From JAAUTS01 sp038250235 (GTDB lineage: Bacteria > Verrucomicrobiota > Verrucomicrobiia > Methylacidiphilales > JAAUTS01), in assembly GCA_038250235.1 (NCBI GenBank), contig JBBSCO010000100.1, forward strand, positions 1 through 6,649: 6,649 bases of DNA. Reading direction: 5' to 3'. The stretch's first letter is position 1. Each line of letters opens with the position of its first letter. A program made the position numbers and the translations under genes. Below the pieces are notes generated by a model, which saw only the letters and a program-made list of their open reading frames with translations, did not search any database and was not told where the DNA came from. This document shows positions 1 to 5,480 of the stretch, one piece after another.

Positions 1-91
1 CATTGCCTTTTAAGCCACAATCGCCATTTACACTGTAATCCCTTTGTTAAAAAACTCTGCACCCTTCGCGCATTTTCGGTAAACTCAAGGG

Positions 92-293
92 ATGCTTAAG
101 GCTTACGAATACAGGAAATGCAGCGCCTGCCGGGATGCTTTGAAGCGGCTGGAGTTGAAGAAGATCAAACACGAGATCTCTGCGATCCGGGAAACGCCGC
201 CCTCTGTGGCGGAACTTAAGGAGATGCTTAAGGCCAAAGGCGATCTGAAGAAACTCTTCAATACTTCGGGCCAGGACTACAAGGCTTTGGGGG
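92..293 (+). repeat. Direct repeat, copy 1 (5' part of ArsC-like gene)
   Basis: This stretch matches 3448-3650 in the same orientation, with 11 mismatches in 202 aligned bases counted by hand and one extra G in the other copy. Ten of the mismatches fall in the first 57 bases. The last 145 contain only one. The sequence upstream of the ATG is unrelated between the copies. The two copies bracket the whole feo operon, with start codons 3356 bases apart. Confidence 0.93.
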
Positions 294-443
294 ATGAAAG
301 ACAAGCTTCCGAAAATGAGCGAAGTCGAAGATTTGAAGTTGTTGTCAACAAACGGAAGCCTGGTGAAACGGCCTTTTATTCCCGGGAAAGGTATCGCTTT
401 GGTTGGTTTCAAGAAAGACGAGTGGGAATATAGTTTTAAATGA
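92..443 (+). pseudogene. ArsC/Spx-like (thioredoxin-fold) reductase family protein, frameshifted copy 1
   Basis: The first 67 codons encode an ArsC/Spx/YffB-type protein: a beta strand (LKAYEY), the redox loop KCSAC with Cys10 and Cys13 (CxxC, as in Spx), then the helix RDALKRLELKKI. At a run of five Gs (289-293) the frame shifts. Read straight on, it ends at 433 with an unrelated basic tail. Dropping one G restores the family's C-terminal half (MKDKLPKMSEVEDL, NGSLVKRPFI, ALVGFKKDEWE) and a stop at 441-443. The repaired protein has 116 residues, normal for the family. Members reduce arsenate or act as thiol-redox regulators; which applies here cannot be told. AAGGG lies directly against the ATG, too close to be a good ribosome site. 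The gene converges on the feo operon with a 25-base gap. The shift could be a real mutation, slippage in the G run, or a sequencing error. Confidence 0.8.
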
Positions 444-445
444 CG

Positions 446-456
446 CTCCATTGGAG
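446..456. terminator. Weak inverted repeat in the convergent gap
   Basis: CTCC-ATT-GGAG forms a 4-bp dyad between the repaired end of the ArsC-like gene (443) and the end of the small Feo gene (469). It is the only symmetric element in this 25-base convergent gap and could help end transcription from either side. The stem is short and there is no clean T-run, so the call is weak. Confidence 0.2.
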
Positions 457-468
457 GCAACTCTTTTA

Positions 469-615
469 TCAGCCGCGCCAGCGCTTCTTGCTGGTGTCAC
501 TGCAAACACAGCCGGAGGAACAGCCTCCCTTTTTGGAGCGGAACCGCAGATAAAACCAGGTCAAGGCACCCAATATGAAAAGGACGACAAGGCATTGATC
601 AAGCAGGGGGTTCAT
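469..615 (-). CDS. FeoB-associated Cys-rich membrane protein (48 aa)
   Basis: This small gene begins MNPLLDQ. Its ATG overlaps the feoB stop codon in an ATGA tetranucleotide (612-615), so it is the last gene of the feo operon and is probably translationally coupled. The protein has one hydrophobic segment (about residues 8-23), a basic stretch (RFRSKK, 24-29), and a glycine/cysteine cluster GGCSSGCVC with Cys32, Cys36 and Cys38. It ends in a basic tail. This is the layout of the FeoB-associated Cys-rich membrane proteins found just downstream of feoB in many bacteria: about 50 residues, one membrane span, then a Cys cluster. Their role is not established; a part in iron binding or FeoB complex assembly is inferred. 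The same frame stays open upstream to 753, but that part is antisense-free shadow inside feoB and lacks protein-like character, so the ATG at 615 is preferred. Confidence 0.85.
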   Translation of the reverse strand: MNPLLDQCLVVLFILGALTWFYLRFRSKKGGCSSGCVCSDTSKKRWRG

Positions 616-2696
616 TGGTATCCAAGTAGATGACCGCCTTGATAGACAATGAAGGACCCGGTCCAGGCCAGCAGTGTCATATAGGCGAACTGGAAGATGG
701 GCCAGCGCCAGGAATTGGTTTCGCGCCGGACAATTGCCAGGGTGGCGATACATTGCATGGCCAGCACATAGAACACCATCAGGCCAATGCAGGTCAGGGG
801 AGTGAAAACAGGGCTGCCATCCGGACGGGTCTGGGACTGCAACACCGTTTGAAGACTTTGCGAGTCGCCAGTTTCGCTTTCGACATTGTAAACAATGGCC
901 ATTGTCCCGACAAACACTTCACGGGCGGCCAGAGAGGCCACCAGGCCGATGCCGATTTTCCAGTCATAGCCCAGGGGCTCGAGGACAGGCTCGATGAAAC
1001 GACCCAGATGACCGGCAAAACTGGTCTGCATGGCCACGGCATGGCTCACATCCGGATCGGCGGGCTTGGGATAGGTTGCCAGGGCCCAGAGCAGGATGGA
1101 AAGGCAGAAGATCACTGTGCCTGCCCGTTTGAGGAAGAGTCCCGCCCGCTCCACCATGCGCAGGGCAATGGAATGGACCGAGGGCAGACGGTAAGGGGGA
1201 AGTTCCAGCAAGAGCATGGGCCGCTCGCCTTTGAGCAGGGTTTTTTTAAAAATCCAGGCCATGATAAAAGCTATGGTGGCACCGAGAAGATAGGCTGCGA
1301 GCATGATGCCTGCCTTTTCCAGAGCCGAGCCCTCACCGGGAGGAAAAAGAAGGGCGATCATGAGGGCATAGACTGGCAGGCGGGCGGAGCAACTCATGAG
1401 TGGGGCAACCAGGATCGTAACGAGACGGTCCTTCCGGTTTTCGATGGTGCGGGTGGCCATGATGCCGGGAATGGCGCAGGCAAAGGAACTGAGCATGGGG
1501 ATGAAGGATTTTCCGTGGAGTCCGACCTTAGCCATGAAACGATCCATGATGAAGGCGGCCCGGGCCATGTAACCGCTGTCCTCCAATATGCCAAGAAATA
1601 AAAAGAGGATCAGAATCTGGGGTAGGAAGATCACGACACCTCCGACCCCGGCGATAATGCCATCAGTCAGCAGCGAACGGAAATCACCTGGCGGCAGATG
1701 CTCCCTGATCAGCCCGGAGGTAGCGGTGAAAAAGGCGTCTATCCATTCCATCGGATAATTCGCAATCGTGAAGATGGAAAAGAACATCAGCCCCATGACA
1801 CCGAGAAAAATCGTCCAACCCCAGAATTTGTGGATAAAGACTGCGTCGAGCCGGTCGGATAAGGAAAGGCGGTGGGTCGTGTCACCTTCGCGTCGGACGG
1901 AGCCCGAGCAGATTTCCTGCAGCCAGGCATAGCGGGCTTCCACGGCAGTGGAGACCGGGGAAAGCCCGGCTTCCTGCAAGCGGGCCTGGGATTGCGTAAC
2001 CCGTTCGGCATCTTCCTGTCGACCTGTGATACTGCGGATCTGGGCTACGTCGGTCTGGCCGATGAGCAGCAGGGCTTCCGCCCGGCGGAAACGCTCCGGC
2101 ATTACCAGTTGGGCGCCCAGGGCCTGAACTTCCTTTTCCAAAAGATCCGGCATGGTGGCCCGCAGCCCTTTGCTGTCGGCTTTGAGCGTGGCCAGGGCGG
2201 TTTTCAGTTCAACCAGACCGCGCCCCTCGGAGGCAACCATGGGAACGACGGGAATGCCCAGGGCTTTTTCCAACGCAGGCACATCGATGTGCAGTTCTTC
2301 CTGCTCGGCCACATCCACCATGTTGAGCGCCAGAACGGTGGGAAGCTCCAGCTCCAGCAATTGGGAGGTCAGGTAGAGGTTGCGTTCAAGGTTGGAAGCA
2401 TCCACCACGCAGATGATGGCATCGGGGGGTGGCGTATCGGATTGGCGACCCAAAAGCACATCACGGGAAACCGCCTCGTCCGGCGAGCGGACCTGCAGGC
2501 TGTAGCTGCCGGGCAGGTCGAGGAGTTCGTAGATTTCGCCATGCAGGCCGTAGAGCCGGCCGGTTTTCTTTTCAACGGTGACGCCGGGATAGTTGCCGGT
2601 CTTCTGGCGGAGTCCGGTCAGGGCATTGAAGAGTGTGCTCTTTCCGCAGTTCGGGTTGCCCGCAATGACAATGTTCTGGAGAAAGTTTTTGCTCAC
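612..2696 (-). CDS. feoB: Ferrous iron transport protein B (FeoB)
   Basis: FeoB is the inner-membrane Fe(II) permease with an N-terminal G domain. Visible GTPase motifs are G1 GNPNCGKS (13-20), the G2 threonine in NYPGVT (Thr40), G3 DLPG (60-63), G4 NMVD (125-128) and a G5-like ASEG near 155-158. A helical linker region (about 170-280) follows, then the membrane domain from about residue 291. It has both conserved gate segments: GYMARAAF...CAIPGIMATRTI...PLMSCSARLPVY (about 375-443) and LAAREVFVGTMAIVY (about 589-603). At 694 residues it is shorter than the E. coli protein (773), but all core parts are present and intact. The start is GTG at 2694-2696, overlapping the feoA2 stop as GTGA; GAGG lies four bases before it, inside feoA2. 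The stop overlaps the next small gene. No FeoC is visible. Confidence 0.98.
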   Translation of the reverse strand: MSKNFLQNIVIAGNPNCGKSTLFNALTGLRQKTGNYPGVTVEKKTGRLYGLHGEIYELLDLPGSYSLQVRSPDEAVSRDVLLGRQSDTPPPDAIICVVDASNLERNLYLTSQLLELELPTVLALNMVDVAEQEELHIDVPALEKALGIPVVPMVASEGRGLVELKTALATLKADSKGLRATMPDLLEKEVQALGAQLVMPERFRRAEALLLIGQTDVAQIRSITGRQEDAERVTQSQARLQEAGLSPVSTAVEARYAWLQEICSGSVRREGDTTHRLSLSDRLDAVFIHKFWGWTIFLGVMGLMFFSIFTIANYPMEWIDAFFTATSGLIREHLPPGDFRSLLTDGIIAGVGGVVIFLPQILILFLFLGILEDSGYMARAAFIMDRFMAKVGLHGKSFIPMLSSFACAIPGIMATRTIENRKDRLVTILVAPLMSCSARLPVYALMIALLFPPGEGSALEKAGIMLAAYLLGATIAFIMAWIFKKTLLKGERPMLLLELPPYRLPSVHSIALRMVERAGLFLKRAGTVIFCLSILLWALATYPKPADPDVSHAVAMQTSFAGHLGRFIEPVLEPLGYDWKIGIGLVASLAAREVFVGTMAIVYNVESETGDSQSLQTVLQSQTRPDGSPVFTPLTCIGLMVFYVLAMQCIATLAIVRRETNSWRWPIFQFAYMTLLAWTGSFIVYQGGHLLGYQ

Positions 2697-2950
2697 AGAG
2701 CCTCAACAAGAATGCCTTTGGCGTCTTCTTTACGGAGGGAAAGATGGTAGCCGCGGATTTTTAATTCAATGGGATCCCCCATGGGGGCAAAGCGCACGAT
2801 TTCGATGGTCGTGCCGGGCAGAAGTCCCATTTCCAGCAGGCGCTGGGATTGCTCCGGGTTCAATTGGAGGGAATGAATGCGGGCTGCCTGTCCCAGAGGA
2901 AGTTTTTCCAGGGAAAGCGGGGCCGGGTTTTGGAGGGGACTTGGGATCAG
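2693..2950 (-). CDS. feoA: FeoA protein, second of two (apparent CTG start)
   Basis: The reading frame encodes a full FeoA SH3-like domain: LSLEKLPLGQAARI (12-25), the hallmark RLLEMGLLPGTTIEIVRFAPMGDP (37-60), then IELKIRGYHLSLRKEDAKGI and the end VEAL. FeoA proteins are cytosolic partners needed for FeoB activity. The frame opens after a stop at 2987-2989, and no ATG, GTG or TTG occurs before the conserved domain begins. The only internal ATG (codon 41) would remove half the domain. The best start is CTG at 2948-2950, which overlaps the feoA1 stop as CTGA and has GAGG four bases upstream. This is the same arrangement as the GTGA start of feoB, and it gives 85 residues, usual for FeoA. Alternatives are a single-base error hiding a normal start, or a frameshift that would fuse both FeoA domains. 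That the domain is coding is certain; the start is the uncertain part. Confidence 0.85.
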   Translation of the reverse strand: MIPSPLQNPAPLSLEKLPLGQAARIHSLQLNPEQSQRLLEMGLLPGTTIEIVRFAPMGDPIELKIRGYHLSLRKEDAKGILVEAL

Positions 2951-3186
2951 ACAGCCTCGACTTGGATATGGCGTCCGAGTTCCCGATCAATGGCGATCCG
3001 TGTGTTATGCACCAGGCAAACAAGGGCGCTGTGCTGGGCCAGTTTACGGATGGGAGAAGAAGGGGAAAAGCCGAGTTCCTGCAGACGGCAAATATCCGGG
3101 CAGCTCGGACAGATATGCATCACGCGAAGCAAACAACCGCAGGGAGCCGTGTCCAAGGAGAACAGCTTTTTTGGATGACGAGGCAC
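2947..3186 (-). CDS. FeoA-domain protein, first of two, Cys-rich
   Basis: This 79-residue protein has a divergent FeoA (SH3-like) domain: SLDTAPCGCLLRVMHI (10-25), RLQELGF (34-40), a middle strand region, then NTRIAIDRELGRHIQVEAV. The ending VEAV mirrors VEAL of the neighbouring FeoA, and the two proteins are plainly paralogous. It is unusual in having six cysteines: Cys16, Cys18, Cys26, Cys29, Cys33 and Cys57, with CGC and CPSC pairs before the RLQELGF helix. A metal-binding or redox role is only inferred. The start is GTG at 3184-3186. The Shine-Dalgarno match is poor, with AGG about 12 bases upstream, but this start gives a short N-terminus before the domain. It is the first gene of the operon, and its stop overlaps the CTG of feoA2. 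Confidence 0.88.
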   Translation of the reverse strand: MPRHPKKLFSLDTAPCGCLLRVMHICPSCPDICRLQELGFSPSSPIRKLAQHSALVCLVHNTRIAIDRELGRHIQVEAV

Positions 3187-3193
3187 AAGAACA

Positions 3194-3218
3194 GCTTACC
3201 TAAACGAGACTCTTTCTC
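3194..3218 (-). promoter_or_regulatory. Possible operator region in the feo leader
   Basis: Two elements lie between the candidate promoter and the feoA1 start. On the minus strand TTTAGGTAAGC (3194-3204) resembles the left half of a DtxR/IdeR-type iron box (TTAGGTTAGC), but the right half is not conserved. GAGA-CTCTT-TCTC (3206-3218) is a short dyad. Their position suits iron-responsive repression, but the match is partial. I found no convincing Fur box. Confidence 0.22.
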
Positions 3219-3236
3219 AAGACAAACTTTATAGAA

Positions 3237-3267
3237 ATTAAAAGGGTAAGGGGGCGTTTCTCGTCAA
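3237..3267 (-). promoter_or_regulatory. Candidate sigma-70-like promoter of the feo operon
   Basis: Read on the minus strand, TTGACG (3262-3267) matches the -35 hexamer at five of six bases and TTTAAT (3237-3242) matches the -10 at five of six, with 19 bases between them. The spacer is longer than ideal. Transcription would start near 3230, leaving a leader of about 45 bases before the feoA1 GTG. It is the best candidate in this upstream region, but it is found by eye only. Confidence 0.35.
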
Positions 3268-3299
3268 AAGGTTGGCTTAAAAAACGATCCTAAGAATTC

Positions 3300-3334
3300 T
3301 TTCATAAAGAGCTGATTGAAAAAGTTTTATGAAA
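3300..3334. repeat. 9-bp perfect inverted repeat upstream of feo
   Basis: TTTCATAAA (3300-3308) and TTTATGAAA (3326-3334) are perfect inverted arms around a 17-base AT-rich centre. The element lies upstream of the candidate feo promoter and ahead of the second ArsC-like copy. It could be a binding site for a dimeric regulator or a weak hairpin. There is no T-run that would make it a terminator. Confidence 0.45.
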
Positions 3335-3384
3335 TTGCCAGAATGATTTTTCACTATTGATGATCAGGCTAAGACCTGAGTCCT

Positions 3385-3413
3385 TGGCCTGCTCGCCAGG
3401 ATAAGACAGGCCA
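3385..3413. repeat. 7-bp GC-rich stem-loop before the truncated ArsC-like copy
   Basis: TGGCCTG (3385-3391) and CAGGCCA (3407-3413) form a perfect stem with a 15-base loop. It ends about 34 bases before the ATG of the truncated ArsC-like copy. The 261-base stretch 3187-3447 holds no gene I can support. It contains this stem, the dyad at 3300-3334 and the feo control region. Confidence 0.4.
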
Positions 3414-3447
3414 TACTTCCGTAAGAGTCTGGGTTCATAAAAGTGGC

Positions 3448-3650
3448 ATGCTTAAAGTTTACCAATACGAAAAGTGCAGCGCCCGCCGGGATGCGTTGAA
3501 GTGGCTGGAGTTGAAGAAGATCAAACACGAGATCTCTGCGATCCGGGAAACGCCGCACTCTGTGGCGGAACTTAAGGAGATGCTTAAGGCCAAAGGCGAT
3601 CTGAAGAAACTCTTCAATACTTCGGGCCAGGACTACAAGGCTTTGGGGGG
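3448..3650 (+). repeat. Direct repeat, copy 2 (5' part of ArsC-like gene)
   Basis: This is the partner of 92-293. It is about 95% identical overall, and 144 of 145 bases match over 3505-3649. The G run at its end has six Gs here and five in the other copy. Confidence 0.93.
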
Positions 3651-3660
3651 ATTCAAGTAA
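3448..3660 (+). pseudogene. ArsC/Spx-like protein, internally deleted copy 2
   Basis: This 70-codon reading frame repeats the N-terminal 67 residues of the ArsC-like protein at 92-443 and then ends GFK-stop just after a run of six Gs (3645-3650). The first redox cysteine is kept (EKCS), but the second is replaced by arginine (CSAR). EKCS and DALKWLE look closer to the usual family sequence than copy 1 does. The conserved C-terminal half (the KRPF region) is missing in every frame. The bases after the G run align with the far 3' end of copy 1: 3647-3670 against 403-426, about 17 of 24 identical, with GGATTCAAG matching GGTTTCAAG. This suggests loss of about 112 internal bases and a decayed tail reaching roughly 3681. 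It is probably non-functional. No clear ribosome site precedes it. Confidence 0.75.
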
Positions 3661-3736
3661 TAGGAGTGTGAGAAACAGTTTGGATATCAGATTACTGATC
3701 AGGTACAGAAAATCTAAGCTTTCCCGGTAAAGTGGC

Positions 3737-4867
3737 TCAGTCCTGCCACATCAATTGGCTGAACCATTTCAGGCCGTGGCGGGAGAGACTGCGTTTGCCC
3801 TGCACTTTCTGGATCAATCCCCTGTTGAAGGATTCTTGAAGACTGAGCGAGTCATCAAACCAGAGCAGTTCCGGCCTGTCGCAGGGCTCGGCCGAACGTT
3901 TGAAACTCAGGGGCATTCCAGTTCGGGTGCATTCCACTTCCCAGGATGCGGGTTGCGGCAGACCTAGGCCGCCTTCGACCTGTTCCGGGAACCGCTTTTG
4001 CCAGTCGAAATAATCCTTGGCGGCTGGGATGCGGACGCGGAAGAGAGGTTTCAGGGAGGCAAAGATTCCTGGAACCGTAATGGTTTTATTTTGCGCAGAA
4101 TCCAGCAGAAGTCTGGAAGGATCCACTCCGAGAAAATTCAGACCGCTGAAGTTGCCGTGCTCGTTGGGTGTGGGATAGGGTTCGAAACCGATCCCGACTT
4201 TCCGATACCAACCCGAATAGTCTTTGTTGACGAGGAATCCTGTCTCGAAGTGCAGGTGGGCGCGGTCGCGGGTTCCGACATTGCCGCTCCAACCTAATTT
4301 GCCGATGATCTGTCCTGCTTTGACTTTATCACCTGCCTCGACTTGAACAGCGGCGAGATGGCCGTAGGTGGTGTAGAGATCGTGTGGGCCGTAACGGTGG
4401 CGCAGGATAAGGTAGAGGCCGTAATTCGACTGGGAGGCCCTGGTATTGGCATAAACGACTTCACCTGCGGCAGCAGCAAAGACCTGATCCTTGGGTTCTC
4501 CCTTGGCATCAAATTGCAAAGGTTTGATGTCGATGCCTTCGTGGAAGAGGTTGAAGTAGCGGGCGGGTTCGGGTTCGGAAGAGCGGACAAAGCCATACAT
4601 GCCGGAGATGGCGCGTTTACTAATAGTGGGTTGGTAGAAATTTTCCGGGCGGCCGTCAAGAAGGGCGGTATTGGGGCTGGGGAATTGTATCAAGAGCGGA
4701 AAGGTTTCCACCGCTGCGGTGGAAACCTGGGCACGGCCTGAGAGGGCCATAAGAAATGATAGACCGAGCAGAAAAGACGTAACGAAAGGATTTTTCAAAC
4801 TGTGCACCCAGCTTGGAAAAAATCCGGTTTCCCGTCCATCCCCAATGCAGGCCAAACGATGGATCAT
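3737..4867 (-). CDS. Exported M23-family (LytM-type) metallopeptidase
   Basis: The protein carries a complete M23 zinc-peptidase core: HEGID with ligands His109 and Asp113, the strand AAAGEVVYAN (about 132-141), a TYGHL segment with His170, and HLHFE with His204 and His206. M23 enzymes cut peptide cross-links in peptidoglycan or other glycine-containing peptides. An N-terminal signal peptide is clear: KNPF, a hydrophobic core (about 28-42), then SGRA-Q with likely cleavage after Ala46. The stretch 1-20 before it reads unlike a signal peptide, so a GTG at 4805-4807 (residue 21) or the TTG three codons later may be the true start. The ATG at 4865-4867 has only GGA as a ribosome site. After the catalytic core comes an extension of about 170 residues that I do not recognise. 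The gene lies 65 bases downstream of panD on the same strand, beyond a hairpin, so it probably has its own promoter. Confidence 0.93.
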   Translation of the reverse strand: MIHRLACIGDGRETGFFPSWVHSLKNPFVTSFLLGLSFLMALSGRAQVSTAAVETFPLLIQFPSPNTALLDGRPENFYQPTISKRAISGMYGFVRSSEPEPARYFNLFHEGIDIKPLQFDAKGEPKDQVFAAAAGEVVYANTRASQSNYGLYLILRHRYGPHDLYTTYGHLAAVQVEAGDKVKAGQIIGKLGWSGNVGTRDRAHLHFETGFLVNKDYSGWYRKVGIGFEPYPTPNEHGNFSGLNFLGVDPSRLLLDSAQNKTITVPGIFASLKPLFRVRIPAAKDYFDWQKRFPEQVEGGLGLPQPASWEVECTRTGMPLSFKRSAEPCDRPELLWFDDSLSLQESFNRGLIQKVQGKRSLSRHGLKWFSQLMWQD

Positions 4868-4895
4868 GTTCTGTCCGATAATTTTCCAGTGGCTG

Positions 4896-4936
4896 AAAAA
4901 TTTCGTAATCCTTGTCCGCTTTGGGAGAAGGATTAC
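4896..4936 (-). terminator. Rho-independent-type hairpin after panD
   Basis: On the minus strand GTAATCCTT (4936-4928) pairs perfectly with AAGGATTAC (4913-4905) around a 14-base loop, followed by GAAA and five Ts (4900-4896). The first arm includes the panD stop codon. The stem is AT-rich and the T-run is offset by four bases, so it is likely a modest terminator that separates panD from the peptidase gene. Confidence 0.55.
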
Positions 4937-5280
4937 TTGCTTTCGCCGACGATCTGGTTGAGATCGTTACAAAGAATGCGCTGGGGGTCGACGGGGTGTT
5001 CGGAAAAGGCGAAGGCCATGATGGCGACGCGTTCGCCCTTTTTGATCAGGTGGGCTGCCCCGCCGTTCATGATAATTTCACCGGATCCCGCGGCTCCTTT
5101 TTGCACGTAGGTTTCCAGGCGGGCTCCGGTGGTGATGGAGGCCACGAGAACTTTTTCCCCTTCCCAGAGGTTGGTCAGGCGCATGAGATCCTCGGGAATG
5201 GTGATGCTGCCTTCGTAGTCGACGTTGGCATCGGTGATCATGGCCCGGTGGAGCTTGGATTTCAGGACTTCGCGTAACAT
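4933..5280 (-). CDS. panD: Aspartate 1-decarboxylase precursor (PanD)
   Basis: PanD converts L-aspartate to beta-alanine for pantothenate and coenzyme A synthesis in the cytosol. It is made as a proenzyme that cleaves itself to form a pyruvoyl cofactor. From the ATG at 5278-5280 the key residues fall at the same numbers as in the E. coli enzyme: Lys9, His11, Tyr22, the cleavage site Gly24-Ser25 in YEGS, Arg54, Thr57, Tyr58 and Asn72. This register is why I chose this start over the ATG at 5293-5295, which would add MLFPD; neither has a clear ribosome site. The protein has 115 residues, slightly shorter than E. coli PanD (126), with the usual variable C-terminus. It stands apart from other pantothenate genes in this window. 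Confidence 0.96.
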   Translation of the reverse strand: MLREVLKSKLHRAMITDANVDYEGSITIPEDLMRLTNLWEGEKVLVASITTGARLETYVQKGAAGSGEIIMNGGAAHLIKKGERVAIMAFAFSEHPVDPQRILCNDLNQIVGESK

Positions 5281-5341
5281 GTCAGGGAACAACATAGCTG
5301 GGGTTCAGGGAATGCCCAGATTTTTTGTTGTCGCATTCTCT

Positions 5342-5414
5342 TTGTAGCAGAAGCCTCCGGGCCTCGGTTCTCCATCTTTTTCCAAAATCCGCAATTCTGA
5401 GATCGCGGCTACAA
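5342..5414. repeat. REP-like intergenic palindromic element
   Basis: This 73-base unit is bounded by TTGTAGC (5342-5348) and its exact reverse complement GCTACAA (5408-5414). Just inside the right end is a second hairpin, CCGCAAT-TCTGAG-ATCGCGG (5389-5408), with one mismatch in seven. It sits in the 200-base gap between divergent panD and pepF, which has no gene. A small open frame across it (5305-5514, minus) is low-complexity translation of this region. The nested palindromes suggest a dispersed REP or MITE-type repeat, but only one copy is in the window. Confidence 0.45.
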
Positions 5415-5480
5415 CCTTGAATCCCGGCAAAGTTCTCCAAGAGGGGTTGCCTTTGGAGCGGGGTTTGCTTAAGTTTTGAA

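Noticed and set aside
1..91. Possible promoter or gene end before the first ArsC-like copy
   Set aside because: A TTTACA-like hexamer is present, but no convincing -10 lies at a suitable distance, and no coding remnant is recognisable.
47..460. 137-codon minus-strand frame over the ArsC-like gene
   Set aside because: The plus strand encodes recognisable family sequence. The same shadow occurs opposite the second copy at 3364-3558, as expected for a repeat.
630..1601. Long open frame (323 codons) on the plus strand
   Set aside because: It is exactly antisense to feoB. The predicted protein is rich in Gly, His and Gln with no family features, while the minus strand has all the FeoB motifs.
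1872..2750. Second long plus-strand frame (292 codons)
   Set aside because: Antisense to the feoB G domain and the end of feoA2; a compositional shadow of those genes.
2593..3234. 213-codon plus-strand frame across the feoA genes
   Set aside because: It runs antisense to two overlapping FeoA genes with clear domain sequence; no homology is recognisable.
3686..3699. ATCAG-ATTA-CTGAT dyad between copy 2 and the M23 gene as a terminator
   Set aside because: Only five base pairs, mostly A/T, and no T-run on either strand.
3361..3703. TGATCAGG at 3361-3368 and 3696-3703 flanking ArsC-like copy 2, as a target-site duplication
   Set aside because: An 8-base match containing a palindromic GATC is easily due to chance over these distances. 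There are no inverted ends or transposase, and neither copy sits at the edge of the repeat.
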